Source: an uncultured Luteimonas sp. (GTDB taxonomy: Bacteria; Pseudomonadota; Gammaproteobacteria; Xanthomonadales; Xanthomonadaceae). Taken from it: a stretch of DNA of 47,636 nucleotides. Shown in pieces: positions 9,919-18,228 of the stretch. The notes beneath the pieces are model-generated. The model saw only the letters and a list, made by a program, of their open reading frames with translations, was not told the DNA's origin and did no database searches. The position numbers were made by a program, and so were the translations under genes. The stretch is taken from contig CAKTDC010000024.1 of the NCBI GenBank assembly GCA_934541015.1, positions 1 to 47,636 on the forward strand. Reading direction: 5' to 3'. The first letter of the stretch is position 1, and each line of letters begins with the position of its first letter.

Positions 9919-10638
9919 TCAGAACCCGTAGACCAGGTTGAGCGTGGTCAGCGTGTCGGTCCTGCGGGTGCCCGGCAGCACGTCGGTGTTGTGGCGCACC
10001 TCGAAACCCGCCTTCAGCGCCAGCGCCTCGGTCATGTTGACCTGCACGCCGAAATCGTTGCGCGCGAAGGTGTTGTCGCTGCCGGCTTCGATCAGCAGGG
10101 TGTCGAACAGCGCCGCGTTTGCGCCGAGCCGGTGGCTGAACTCCATCTGGCCGCGCAGGATCGCCTCGTTGTTGTGCACGCGCACGTCCTGCAGCTTGGC
10201 CCAGCGATAGCCGGGGCCCGCCTCCAGCAGCAGCCTGGTGGTTTCGCTGTCGATCGCCCTGAAGCCGTAGCCGATGGCGGCCGTCCACTGGTACTCGTTG
10301 GGCGAGAAATGGTCGCGCTCGTTGCGCAGCGAGCCCGATACCTGGCTGCGCTCGCTGAAGGCGTAGGCGCTGTTGCCGAACAGTTCGTAGCGATGGGCGT
10401 TCTCCTCGCCGTCGCTCTTGCCGTAGAGGAACGAAAGCCCGGCGGCGTGCGTCCACGGGCCGGCCTCGCGGGCCAGCCCGAGCTTGCCGACCAGGGTCTG
10501 GCTGTCGGTGTTGCCCTTGGCCACGGCCAGGCCCAGCTCCCCCTTGCCGGACCAGCCATCGGCGGCAGCGTCATCGGCCAGGGCCAGGCCGGGCAGCAGG
10601 AGGGCGCCGGCAAGTGCGGCGACGGGAATCTTGCGCAT
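9919..10638 (-). CDS. DUF481/YdiY-type outer-membrane beta-barrel protein
   Basis: 239 residues from the ATG at 10638 (MRKIPVAALAGALLLPG), preceded on the minus strand by a good ribosome site (GAGGAAACC). Upstream in-frame codons lack a signal sequence. A signal peptide of about 21 residues ends ALA before DDAAADGW. The mature part alternates aromatic and polar residues (GELGLAVAKGNTDSQTL, GWSGKGELG and similar) and ends in YGF, the C-terminal aromatic typical of outer-membrane barrels. The GNTDSQTL repeat-type strand is characteristic of DUF481 salt-induced outer-membrane proteins. Function is unknown. Located downstream of the SDR gene on the same strand with a 118-base gap; its 3' end faces the GGGAATC microsatellite. 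Confidence 0.85.
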   Translation of the reverse strand: MRKIPVAALAGALLLPGLALADDAAADGWSGKGELGLAVAKGNTDSQTLVGKLGLAREAGPWTHAAGLSFLYGKSDGEENAHRYELFGNSAYAFSERSQVSGSLRNERDHFSPNEYQWTAAIGYGFRAIDSETTRLLLEAGPGYRWAKLQDVRVHNNEAILRGQMEFSHRLGANAALFDTLLIEAGSDNTFARNDFGVQVNMTEALALKAGFEVRHNTDVLPGTRRTDTLTTLNLVYGF

Positions 10639-10756
10639 GATGTGGTTTCCTCGATCGGCGGACGAAAAAGAGCCGGCCAGCGGCCGGCGGGCCGCCATTG
10701 TTGGAAGCGGCCGCTGAATCGCCCTCGAACCCTGCCGGTCGGCACGCGCGCGATGG

Positions 10757-11554
10757 TCAGTCCAGCGGCCGCACCTTGCGTGAGTGCTTCGCCATCATGG
10801 CCATCGCCGCGCGCTGCGGAAGCAGCCCGAACACGGCCTGCAGCAGCCGGTAGCGCCAGCCCGGGACCGCCAGCACGCGGCCGCGCTCGCAGGCGTCGAT
10901 GCCGCAGCGCGCCACCTTCGCGGCATCGAGCCACATCGCCGCCGACACCCGCATCTTCGCGCGCGTGCCGGTCACGTCGTGGAACTCCGAGCGGGTGAAG
11001 CCGGGGCAGAGCGCGGTGACGTGCACGCCGCGGTCGGCGTTCTCCAGCGCCAGCGCCTCGCTGAACCTGACCAGCCAGGCCTTGGCCGGGGCGTACAGGG
11101 TCTGGCCGTCGGCCGCCGGAATCAGCGCCGCGAACGAGGCCACGTTGAGGATCCGGCCGTTGCCGCAGCCGCGGATCGACGGCAGCAGCCGCCAGGTCAG
11201 CTCGGCGACGGCCGTGACCAGCACCTGCTGGAAGCGCGCATGGGCCTGCCAGTCGGAGGCGAGATAGCGGCCCGGCACGCCGTATCCGGCGTTGTTGACC
11301 AGGATCCGCACCCGCAGCCCGCGCCGCTCCAGTTCCCGCACCAGCGCCGCCGGCGCCGCGGGGTCGGCCAGGTCGGCCGGGATCACCGCCACCGGCACCT
11401 GTGCGTCCAATTCAGCGGCCAGCGCGTCCAGGCGCTCCACGCGCCGCGCGGTCAGCACCAGGGGCACGCCGCGGCGGGCGTACTCGCGCGCGATTTCCGC
11501 GCCGATGCCGCTGGAGGCGCCGGTGACCAGGGCGCAGCCGGGGGAGTCGGGCAT
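10757..11554 (-). CDS. Short-chain dehydrogenase/reductase (SDR)
   Basis: 265 residues. The Rossmann cofactor motif TGASSGIG is at residues 11-18 and NNAG at 87-90. The catalytic triad is S140 (NVASF), Y154 and K158 (YAPAK). RR at residues 37-38 after the second beta strand favours NADP(H). The substrate is unknown. The closest subgroup by feel is the DltE/YqjQ-like classical SDRs with the C-terminal PGWRYRLLQAVFGLLP segment, which is often membrane-associated. It is divergent from tpiA, with start codons 68 bases apart, so the two promoters share a short region. The DUF481 gene follows on the same strand. Confidence 0.9.
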   Translation of the reverse strand: MPDSPGCALVTGASSGIGAEIAREYARRGVPLVLTARRVERLDALAAELDAQVPVAVIPADLADPAAPAALVRELERRGLRVRILVNNAGYGVPGRYLASDWQAHARFQQVLVTAVAELTWRLLPSIRGCGNGRILNVASFAALIPAADGQTLYAPAKAWLVRFSEALALENADRGVHVTALCPGFTRSEFHDVTGTRAKMRVSAAMWLDAAKVARCGIDACERGRVLAVPGWRYRLLQAVFGLLPQRAAMAMMAKHSRKVRPLD

Positions 11555-11622
11555 GTCTTGCTTTCCGTGGCGGGGGAGGGGATCGGCTATCCTTGCCGCC
11601 GTTCAGGACAGTCGGAGGCGCA

Positions 11623-12372
11623 ATGCGCAGCAGGATCGTAGCCGGAAACTGGAAGCTGCACGGCAGCCGTGAATTCGCCAATGCGCTGGTGTCGCGCGTG
11701 GTGGAGGGGCTGCCGGAGGGGGTCGAGGTGGTGATCCTGCCGCCGCTGCCCTACCTGGGCGACCTGGTCGAGGATTTCGAGGGCCATCCGGTCGCCTTCG
11801 GCGCACAGGACGTCAGCAGCAACCAGGAGGGCGCCTACACCGGCGAGGTCTCGGCGAAGATGCTGGTGGACGTCGGCGCCCGTTTCGGCCTGGTCGGCCA
11901 TTCCGAGCGCCGCCAGTACCACAACGAGAGCAGCGAGCACGTGGCCCGCAAGTTCCTGGCCGCGGTGAACGCCGGCCTGCGCCCGATCCTCTGCGTCGGC
12001 GAATCGCTGCAGCAGCGCGAGGCCGGCATGACCGAGGGCACCATCGCCTCGCAGCTGCGCCCGGTGCTCGACCTGGTCACCGCGGCCGCCTTCGCCAACG
12101 CCGTGGTGGCCTACGAGCCGGTCTGGGCGATCGGCACCGGCCGCACCGCCAGCCCGGAGCAGGCCCAGGCCGTCCACGCCTTCATCCGTAGCGAAGTCGC
12201 GGCGCGGGATGCTAAAATCGCTGATTCGCTGCCCATCCTTTACGGCGGCAGCGTGAAACCCGCCAACGCGGCCGAGCTGTTCTCGCAGCCGGACGTGGAT
12301 GGCGGCCTGATCGGAGGCGCCTCGCTGGTGGCCTCCGATTTTCTGGCGATCGCCGCCGCCGCAGGGCGCTGA
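11623..12372 (+). CDS. tpiA: Triosephosphate isomerase
   Basis: 249 residues from ATG 11623, preceded by GGAGG four bases upstream; ten upstream codons are in frame but not conserved. It interconverts dihydroxyacetone phosphate and glyceraldehyde 3-phosphate. The active-site residues are K11 (GNWKLHG), the electrophile H93 (LVGHSERR) and the base E165 (AYEPVWAIGTG). The flexible phosphate loop WAIGTGRTA and the LYGGSVKP segment are intact. secG follows 36 bases downstream on the same transcript, an order seen in many bacteria. Confidence 0.97.
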   Translation: MRSRIVAGNWKLHGSREFANALVSRVVEGLPEGVEVVILPPLPYLGDLVEDFEGHPVAFGAQDVSSNQEGAYTGEVSAKMLVDVGARFGLVGHSERRQYHNESSEHVARKFLAAVNAGLRPILCVGESLQQREAGMTEGTIASQLRPVLDLVTAAAFANAVVAYEPVWAIGTGRTASPEQAQAVHAFIRSEVAARDAKIADSLPILYGGSVKPANAAELFSQPDVDGGLIGGASLVASDFLAIAAAAGR

Positions 12373-12408
12373 GGGCGGTCGCCGGAACCACGATACCGGG
12401 TTTTTCCG

Positions 12409-12837
12409 ATGCTGCTGTTGATCCTCAACGTCTTGTTCGTCATCGTCGCGGTGTCCATGGTCGCGCTGATCCTGATGCAGCGCGGCGCGGGCGCCCAGGC
12501 CGGCTCCGGCTTCGGCGGCGGCGCGTCGGCGACGGTGTTCGGCGCCCGCGGGTCGTCGAGCTTCCTGACCAAGGCCACCAAGTGGCTTGCCATCGCGTTC
12601 TTCGCGATCACCCTGTTCATGGCCTGGCACGCCACGCGCATGGCGACGGCGCCGGTCCAGGCCGGCACCGACCTGGGCGTGATGTCGCAGACGCCGGCGC
12701 CGCCGGCCGCTGCCCCCGGCCAGGTGCCCCAGGCGCCGCCGGCGTCGGTACCGCTTGCCCCGCAGGAGGTGCCGTCATCGGTTCCCGCCGCGCCGGTGCA
12801 GGAGGATTCCACGGCAACGCCTCCGCAAGGAGACTGA
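12409..12837 (+). CDS. secG: Preprotein translocase subunit SecG
   Basis: 142 residues. SecG is the small accessory subunit of the SecYEG channel in the inner membrane. Two transmembrane helices are evident (about residues 2-23 and 57-75), joined by the conserved QRGAGAQAGSGFGGGASATVFGARG loop (given here by its residues about 24-49). After the second helix comes a Pro/Ala/Gln-rich tail of about 60 residues that is longer than in E. coli SecG (110 residues). The gene ends with two stop codons in tandem (TGA TAG). It is co-transcribed with tpiA and followed by a strong hairpin, then tRNA-Leu, matching the secG-leuU order of E. coli. Confidence 0.94.
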   Translation: MLLLILNVLFVIVAVSMVALILMQRGAGAQAGSGFGGGASATVFGARGSSSFLTKATKWLAIAFFAITLFMAWHATRMATAPVQAGTDLGVMSQTPAPPAAAPGQVPQAPPASVPLAPQEVPSSVPAAPVQEDSTATPPQGD

Positions 12838-12850
12838 TAGCGCTTACAAT

Positions 12851-12884
12851 GCCGGGCTCGCGCGGAACGCCGCGCGAGCCCGGC
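12851..12884 (+). terminator. GC-rich hairpin after secG
   Basis: Perfect 14-bp stem (12851-12864 with 12871-12884, starting GCCGGGCTCGCGCG) and a 6-nt loop, followed only by AGTTT. It is either a weak intrinsic terminator or a processing hairpin ahead of tRNA-Leu, which begins 6 bases later. A TACAAT -10-like element (12844-12849) just before it could start the tRNA transcript. Confidence 0.55.
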
Positions 12885-12889
12885 AGTTT

Positions 12890-12974
12890 GCCCAGGTGGC
12901 GGAATTGGTAGACGCACTACCTTGAGGTGGTAGCGGCTTAGGTCGTGGGGGTTCGAGTCCCCCCTTGGGCACCA
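12890..12974 (+). tRNA. leuU: tRNA-Leu (anticodon GAG)
   Basis: 85 nt including the encoded CCA. Acceptor arms GCCCAGG (12890-12896) and CTTGGGC (12964-12970), discriminator A, CCA 12972-12974. The anticodon stem CTACC/GGTAG encloses loop TTGAGGT with anticodon GAG at 12924-12926. There is a long variable arm as in class II tRNAs, and T arm GGGGGTTCGAGTCCCCC. It reads CTC and CTT leucine codons. The position after secG is the same as leuU in E. coli. Confidence 0.96.
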
Positions 12975-13094
12975 GAGTTCAGATCACGTGCACGGAAGCA
13001 GGTGATGTTTTCCACGGAAGGGGCGAGATCCGCGCCAGCCTGGTGCGGGTTCGCGTCGCGTCCGTCCGCGCAGCGCGTGGGCGGGAGGAGCGGA

Positions 13095-13138
13095 TCCGGC
13101 CCCAGGGCCGGACCCAAGCAAGGACCGTTTCGACGGTC
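13095..13138 (+). promoter_or_regulatory. Two hairpins in the nuo leader
   Basis: TCCGGCC-CCAG-GGCCGGA (13095-13112) and GACCGT-TTCG-ACGGTC (13123-13138), the latter capped by a stable UUCG tetraloop. The second ends 21 bases before the nuoA start. No T run follows either, so they look like 5'-UTR structure or an RNA processing signal between tRNA-Leu and nuoA rather than a terminator. Confidence 0.5.
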
Positions 13139-13159
13139 AGTAGCCGAGAGAACAACCGA

Positions 13160-13516
13160 GTGCTGGCCGAATACCTGCCGACCCTGCTGTTCCTGATCGT
13201 TGCCACCGGAATCGGCATCGCCTTGCTGATCCTCGGCAACCTGCTGGGGCCCAAGCGTCCCACGCCCGAGAAGCTGTCGCCGTACGAATGCGGGTTCTCC
13301 GCGTTCGAGGACGCGCGCATGCAGTTCGACGTGCGCTACTACCTGATCGCGATCCAGTTCATCATTTTCGATCTCGAGATCATCTTCATCGTGCCCTGGG
13401 CCACGGTGTTCCGTGAGCTCGGCCTGCTGGGCCTGGTCGAGATGGGCATTTTCGCCGGCATGCTGCTGCTCGGCTTCGTGTACGTGTGGAAGAAGGGAGC
13501 GCTGGAATGGGAGTGA
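13160..13516 (+). CDS. nuoA: NADH-quinone oxidoreductase subunit A
   Basis: 118 residues from GTG 13160 ([19 protein letters not shown]); the frame continues upstream to 12965 but that part is not conserved. NuoA is a three-helix membrane subunit of complex I near the quinone site. It has helix 1, the conserved LSPYECGF segment of the quinone-chamber loop (with the characteristic Cys), [11 protein letters not shown] and FDLEIIFI with its acidic residues. It is the first gene of the 14-gene nuo operon, 185 bases after tRNA-Leu, and overlaps nuoB by 10 bases. Confidence 0.95.
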   Translation: MLAEYLPTLLFLIVATGIGIALLILGNLLGPKRPTPEKLSPYECGFSAFEDARMQFDVRYYLIAIQFIIFDLEIIFIVPWATVFRELGLLGLVEMGIFAGMLLLGFVYVWKKGALEWE

Positions 13517-14094
13517 TCCGGGCGATACGCGGGCTCGCCGATTCGGCCAGCAACCCGCTGCCCGAAGGGCGCGTCGACGACATCCTGCGGCCGGAGGGCG
13601 ACAACCCGCTGCTCGAGCGCGGATTCGTCACCACCAGCACCGACGTGCTGATGAACTGGGCGCGCACCGGCTCGATGTGGCCGGTGAGCTTCGGCCTGGC
13701 CTGCTGCGCGGTCGAAATGATGCACGCCGGCGCCGCGCGCCTGGACCTGGACCGCTACGGCGTGGTGTTCCGCCCGTCGCCGCGCCAGTCGGATGTGATG
13801 ATCGTGGCCGGCACGCTGTGCAACAAGATGGCCCCGGCGCTGCGCAAGGTCTACGACCAGATGCCCAACCCCAAGTGGGTGATCTCGATGGGCAGCTGCG
13901 CCAACGGCGGCGGCTATTACCACTACTCCTACTCCGTGGTGCGTGGCTGCGACCGGGTGATTCCGGTGGATGTCTACGTGCCGGGCTGCCCGCCGACGGC
14001 CGAGGCGCTGGTCTACGGCATCCTGCAGCTGCAGAAGAAGATCCGCCGTGCGACCAACTTCGGCGACGAGAAGACGGGGATGCGCAATGGCTGA
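13507..14094 (+). CDS. nuoB: NADH-quinone oxidoreductase subunit B
   Basis: 195 residues from ATG 13507 ([21 protein letters not shown]); an upstream in-frame ATG at 13486 is unlikely. NuoB carries the terminal 4Fe-4S cluster N2, which passes electrons to ubiquinone. Its ligands are the adjacent pair C66-C67 ([10 protein letters not shown]), C131 (MGSCANGGG) and C161 (VPGCPPT). The [21 protein letters not shown] segment [20 protein letters not shown] is intact. It overlaps both neighbours (10 bases with nuoA, 8 with nuoC). The C-terminus is a little longer than the usual 184 residues of relatives. Confidence 0.96.
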   Translation: MGVIRAIRGLADSASNPLPEGRVDDILRPEGDNPLLERGFVTTSTDVLMNWARTGSMWPVSFGLACCAVEMMHAGAARLDLDRYGVVFRPSPRQSDVMIVAGTLCNKMAPALRKVYDQMPNPKWVISMGSCANGGGYYHYSYSVVRGCDRVIPVDVYVPGCPPTAEALVYGILQLQKKIRRATNFGDEKTGMRNG

Positions 14095-14875
14095 GGGCCT
14101 GGTCCGCGAATCCGCCAGCGTGTTCGCCGAACGCCTGCGCGCGCGCTTCCCCGGGGCGGCGATCTCGGTCGCGCAGCCGCGCGGCGAAGTGGGCATCGTC
14201 ACCGCGGGCGACTGGCGCGACACCTGCCTGGCGCTGCGCGACGAGTTCGGCTTCGAATCTCTGATCGACCTGGCCGGCATCGACTACCTGTCCTACGGTA
14301 CCGACGAGTGGGACACCGATACCTCGTCCGAGGGTTTCAGCCGCGGCGTCGAAGGCCGCGGGCCGGGGCGTTTCGGCTACGGCCAGTCGCCCTCGCAGCA
14401 GCTGGCCGATCCCGATGGCGAAGGCGCGATCCCGGTCCCGGCGCAGCGCTTCGCCGCCGTGGCGCAGCTGCTGTCCGTGCAGCACAACCGTCGCCTGCGG
14501 GTGACCTGCTTCGCCGCCGATGACGACATGCCGATGGTGTCGTCGGTGACCTCGATCTGGCCCGGCGCGAACTGGTTCGAGCGCGAGGCCTTCGACCTGT
14601 TCGGCATCCTGTTCCAGGGTCATCCGGACCTGCGCCGGATCCTGACCGACTACGGCTTCATCGGCCATCCGTTCCGCAAGGATTTCCCGCTGGTCGGCAA
14701 CGTCGAGGTGCGCTACGACGCCGACAGGAAGCGTGTGGTGTACGAGCCGGTCACCTCGGTCGAGCCGCGCGTGGGCGTGCCGCGGGTGATCCGCGACGAT
14801 GCGCGCTACGAGACCGCGGCCGAAGAGCAGCGCGTGCGCCGCGAGCATGCGAACAGGGCGGAGTCCGCGAAATGA
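14087..14875 (+). CDS. nuoC: NADH-quinone oxidoreductase subunit C
   Basis: 262 residues from ATG 14087, overlapping nuoB by 8 bases. NuoC is a peripheral-arm subunit of complex I that packs against NuoD. The signature [19 protein letters not shown], the [24 protein letters not shown] block and the C-terminal EVRYD segment are all present. A low-complexity insertion (about residues 75-115, rich in Ser, Gly, Asp and Gln) lies in the N-terminal domain, as in relatives of this group. It is separate from nuoD here, unlike the fused NuoCD of E. coli. The stop overlaps the nuoD start (ATGA). Confidence 0.95.
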   Translation: MAEGLVRESASVFAERLRARFPGAAISVAQPRGEVGIVTAGDWRDTCLALRDEFGFESLIDLAGIDYLSYGTDEWDTDTSSEGFSRGVEGRGPGRFGYGQSPSQQLADPDGEGAIPVPAQRFAAVAQLLSVQHNRRLRVTCFAADDDMPMVSSVTSIWPGANWFEREAFDLFGILFQGHPDLRRILTDYGFIGHPFRKDFPLVGNVEVRYDADRKRVVYEPVTSVEPRVGVPRVIRDDARYETAAEEQRVRREHANRAESAK

Positions 14876-16191
14876 GTGCCCACCCCCACCTCCCGCAGCT
14901 CGCCAGCGAGGGCTTTGCCAGCAATCCGGCCGAAGCCCGGCAGGAGATCCGCAACTACACCATGAACTTCGGCCCGCAGCATCCGGCCGCGCATGGCGTG
15001 CTGCGCCTGATCCTGGAGATGAACGGCGAGGTCGTGCAGCGTGCCGATCCGCACGTCGGCCTGCTCCACCGCGGCACCGAGAAGCTGGCCGAGTCCAAGC
15101 CGTTCAACCAGTCGATCGGCTACATGGACCGCCTCGACTACGTGTCGATGATGTGCAACGAGCACGCCTACGTGCGCGCGATCGAGACCCTGATGGGGAT
15201 CGAGGCGCCCGAGCGCGCGCAGTGGATCCGCACCCTGTTCGACGAGATCACCCGGGTCCTCAACCACCTGATGTGGATCGGCTCCAACGCCCTGGACCTG
15301 GGCGCGATGGCGGTGTTCCTGTACGCCTTCCGCGAGCGCGAGGAGCTGATGGACGTCTACGAGGCGGTCAGCGGCGCGCGCATGCACGCGACCTACTACC
15401 GCCCCGGCGGCGTCTATCGCGACCTGCCCGAAAAAATGCCGCGCTACCGCGAGTCGCCGTGGCGCAAGGGCGAGAAGCTCAAGCGCTTCAACGAGTGGCG
15501 CGAGGGCTCGATGCTCGACTATCTGGAGGCCTTCGCCAGGGACTTCCCGTCGCGCATCGACGAGTACGAGGTCCTGTTGACCGACAACCGCATCTGGAAG
15601 CAGCGCACCGTCGGCATCGGCGTCATTCCGCCGGAGCAGGCGCTGGCCTGGGGCATGACCGGCGCGATGCTGCGCGGCTCGGGCGTGGCCTGGGACCTGC
15701 GCAAGAAGCAGCCCTACGCCAAGTACGCCGAGGTCGATTTCGACATTCCCGTCGGCGTCAACGGCGACTGCTATGACCGCTACCTGGTGCGCGTGGCCGA
15801 GATGCGCCAGTCAACGCGCATCATCGAGCAGTGCGTGAAGTGGCTGCGGGCCAACCCCGGTCCGGTGATGATCGACAACTACAAGGTCGCGCCTCCCTCC
15901 CGCGAGGAGATGAAGAACGACATGGAAGCGCTGATCCACCACTTCAAGCTGTTCTCGGAGGGCTACTGCGTGCCGGCCGGCGAGACCTACCAGGCGGTCG
16001 AGGCGCCCAAGGGCGAGTTCGGCTGCTACCTGGTCAGCGACGGCGCCAACAAGCCCTTCCGCTGCCACCTGCGCGCGCCGGGCTTCGCGCACCTGTCGTC
16101 GATGGACGAGATCGTGAAGGGGCACATGCTGTCGGACGTGGTGGCCATGATCGGCACCTACGACATCGTTTTCGGGGAGGTGGATCGATGA
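14872..16191 (+). CDS. nuoD: NADH-quinone oxidoreductase subunit D
   Basis: 439 residues. NuoD is the 49-kDa subunit, related to the large subunit of NiFe hydrogenases, and forms most of the quinone-reduction pocket. Diagnostic segments are [15 protein letters not shown], the [12 protein letters not shown] motif, [24 protein letters not shown]-like [16 protein letters not shown], and the C-terminal DIVFGEVDR. The nickel-binding cysteines of hydrogenases are absent, as expected. The next gene, nuoE, is 142 bases away across a large inverted repeat; this is the widest gap in the operon. Confidence 0.97.
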   Translation: MSAHPHLPQLASEGFASNPAEARQEIRNYTMNFGPQHPAAHGVLRLILEMNGEVVQRADPHVGLLHRGTEKLAESKPFNQSIGYMDRLDYVSMMCNEHAYVRAIETLMGIEAPERAQWIRTLFDEITRVLNHLMWIGSNALDLGAMAVFLYAFREREELMDVYEAVSGARMHATYYRPGGVYRDLPEKMPRYRESPWRKGEKLKRFNEWREGSMLDYLEAFARDFPSRIDEYEVLLTDNRIWKQRTVGIGVIPPEQALAWGMTGAMLRGSGVAWDLRKKQPYAKYAEVDFDIPVGVNGDCYDRYLVRVAEMRQSTRIIEQCVKWLRANPGPVMIDNYKVAPPSREEMKNDMEALIHHFKLFSEGYCVPAGETYQAVEAPKGEFGCYLVSDGANKPFRCHLRAPGFAHLSSMDEIVKGHMLSDVVAMIGTYDIVFGEVDR

Positions 16192-16331
16192 GGCCGGGAA
16201 TCGGGAATCGGGAATCGGGAATCGTTACGGCATGGGACTGTTTCCTGCCAGTTGCGCCCGCGCCTGCGTCCGTGTCCCGCCATCCCGCTTCGCTTGTCCC
16301 ATTCCCCATTCCCGATTCGCGATTCCCGGCC
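16192..16331. repeat. Long GGGAATC inverted repeat between nuoD and nuoE
   Basis: Left arm 16192-16225 is GGCC plus four perfect GGGAATC heptamers (16196-16223). Right arm 16298-16331 is its imperfect reverse complement, ending GATTCCCGGCC just 2 bases before the nuoE start. The spacer is 72 bases. In RNA this would fold into a stem of about 34 bp inside the nuo transcript, leaving the nuoE start at its base. Confidence 0.85.
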
Positions 16332-16333
16332 CC

Positions 16334-16861
16334 ATGAAAGCAACCGGCAACTTCGAAAACGCACGCAACGTGGATCCGCTGGTGGTCCTGAGCGATGCCA
16401 CCCGCGCGCACATCGACCACTGGCTGACCAAGTTTCCGCCGGACCGCAAGCGCTCGGCGGTGATCCAGGGCCTGTTCGCGGCGCAGGAGCAGAACCAGGG
16501 CTTCCTCACCGACGAGCTGATCGCTGGCGTCGCCAAGTACCTCGATCTGCCGCCGGTGTGGGCCTACGAGGTCGCCACGTTCTATTCGATGTTCGAGACC
16601 ACCCCCGTCGGCCGCAACAACGTCGCTTTCTGCACCAACATCAGCTGCTGGCTCAACGGCGCGCAGGACCTCGTCGCGCACGCGGAGAAGAAGCTCGGCT
16701 GCAGGGTCGGCGAATCCACCGCCGACGGCCGCGTCTACCTCAAGCGCGAGGAAGAGTGCGTGGCCGCGTGCTGCGGCGCGCCGGTGGTCGTCATCAACGG
16801 GCACTACCACGAGAAGCTCACCCCCGAGAAGGTGGACGAGCTGCTGGACGGACTGAAGTAA
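16334..16861 (+). CDS. nuoE: NADH-quinone oxidoreductase subunit E
   Basis: 175 residues from ATG 16334 ([16 protein letters not shown]). Upstream in-frame codons from 16232 lie in repeat DNA. NuoE is a thioredoxin-fold subunit of the NADH-dehydrogenase module with the 2Fe-2S cluster N1a. Its ligands are C100 and C105 (FCTNISC) and C142 and C146 (ECVAAC). The helical [19 protein letters not shown] and the VATFYSMF segments are typical. No clear Shine-Dalgarno is seen because the inverted repeat runs up to the start codon. The stop shares a base with the nuoF start (TAATG). Confidence 0.95.
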   Translation: MKATGNFENARNVDPLVVLSDATRAHIDHWLTKFPPDRKRSAVIQGLFAAQEQNQGFLTDELIAGVAKYLDLPPVWAYEVATFYSMFETTPVGRNNVAFCTNISCWLNGAQDLVAHAEKKLGCRVGESTADGRVYLKREEECVAACCGAPVVVINGHYHEKLTPEKVDELLDGLK

Positions 16862-18228
16862 TGGCGGGTCATTCGCACCATTCCGAGGGTTACGGCCCCG
16901 TGGGCCCGGCGCCGAAGGAGCATCAGGCCGTCTACACCACGCTGCATTTCGACAAGCCGTGGTCGTACGAGAACTACCTCAAGACCGGCGGCTACCAGGC
17001 GCTGCGCAAGGTGCTGGCCGAGAAGATCCCGCCGGCCGACGTGATCGAGATGGTCAAGCAGTCGGGCCTGCGCGGCCGCGGCGGCGCGGGCTTCCCGACC
17101 GGCCTGAAGTGGAGCTTCATGCCCAAGGGCGAGATGCAGAAGTACATCCTCTGCAACTCCGACGAGTCCGAGCCGGGCACCTGCAAGGACCGCGACATCC
17201 TGCGCTACAACCCGCACGCGGTCATCGAAGGCATGGCGATCGCCTGCTACGCGACCGGCAGCACGGTGGCCTACAACTACCTGCGCGGCGAGTTCCACCA
17301 CGAGCCGTTCGAGCACCTCGAGGAAGCCACCGCCGAGGCCTACGCCAACGGCTGGCTGGGCAAGGATATCCTCGGCTCGGGCATCGACATCGACATCTAC
17401 AACGCGCTCGGCGCCGGCGCCTACATCTGCGGTGAAGAGACCGCGCTGATGGAATCGCTGGAGGGCAAGAAGGGCCAGCCGCGCTACAAGCCGCCGTTCC
17501 CGGCGAACTTCGGCCTGTACGGCAGGCCGACCACGATCAACAACACCGAGACCTATGCCTCGGTGCCGGCGATCGTGCGCAACGGCGCCGAGTGGTTCAT
17601 GAACCTGGGCAAGCCCAACAACGGCGGCTGCAAGATCTTCTCGGTCTCGGGCCACGTGGCGAAGCCGGGCAACTACGAGATCCGCCTGGGCACGCCCTTC
17701 AGCGAGCTGCTGGAGATCGCCGGCGGCATGCGCAACGGCAACCGCATCAAGGGCGTGATCCCGGGCGGTTCGTCGATGCCGGTGCTGCCGGGCGAGACGA
17801 TGATGGGCCTGACCATGGACTACGACAGCCTGCAGAAGGCGGGCTCGGGCCTGGGCTCGGGCGCGGTCATCGTCATGGACCACACCACCTGCATGGTCCG
17901 CGCCTGCCAGCGCATCGCGCGCTTCTACATGCAGGAAAGCTGCGGCCAGTGCACGCCCTGCCGCGAGGGCACGGGCTGGATGTACCGCATGCTCACGCGC
18001 ATCGCAGGCATGGAGGCCACGCTCGACGATCTGCACATGCTGCGCGCCGCGGCGGGGCAGATCGAAGGCCACACCATCTGCGCCTTCGGCGAGGCCGCCG
18101 CGTGGCCGGTGCAGGGCTTCCTGCGCCACTTCTGGCACGAATTCGAATATGCCATCGTGAACAAGCGCTTCCACGTCGACGACGAGCTGGCGGGCACGCT
18201 GGTCAAGGCTGAAAAGGTGGCCGCGTGA
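16861..18228 (+). CDS. nuoF: NADH-quinone oxidoreductase subunit F
   Basis: 455 residues from ATG 16861; the longer frame through nuoE is not the gene. NuoF binds NADH and FMN and is the entry point for electrons. The FMN/NADH glycine-rich motif [16 protein letters not shown], the second nucleotide loop [19 protein letters not shown] and the 4Fe-4S N3 ligands C361, C364, C367 (ESCGQCTPC) and C407 (HTICAFG) are intact. The N-terminus is short and His-rich ([12 protein letters not shown]). It overlaps nuoG by four bases (GTGA). Confidence 0.97.
   Translation: MAGHSHHSEGYGPVGPAPKEHQAVYTTLHFDKPWSYENYLKTGGYQALRKVLAEKIPPADVIEMVKQSGLRGRGGAGFPTGLKWSFMPKGEMQKYILCNSDESEPGTCKDRDILRYNPHAVIEGMAIACYATGSTVAYNYLRGEFHHEPFEHLEEATAEAYANGWLGKDILGSGIDIDIYNALGAGAYICGEETALMESLEGKKGQPRYKPPFPANFGLYGRPTTINNTETYASVPAIVRNGAEWFMNLGKPNNGGCKIFSVSGHVAKPGNYEIRLGTPFSELLEIAGGMRNGNRIKGVIPGGSSMPVLPGETMMGLTMDYDSLQKAGSGLGSGAVIVMDHTTCMVRACQRIARFYMQESCGQCTPCREGTGWMYRMLTRIAGMEATLDDLHMLRAAAGQIEGHTICAFGEAAAWPVQGFLRHFWHEFEYAIVNKRFHVDDELAGTLVKAEKVAA

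Noticed and set aside
9753..9941. Short ORF through the GGGAATC array
   Set aside because: Reads [14 protein letters not shown] from the heptamer; open in all frames because the unit is 7 bp.
12965..13159. N-terminal extension of nuoA back to 12965
   Set aside because: It would start inside the tRNA-Leu 3' end and translate the leader hairpins; the family begins at [10 protein letters not shown].
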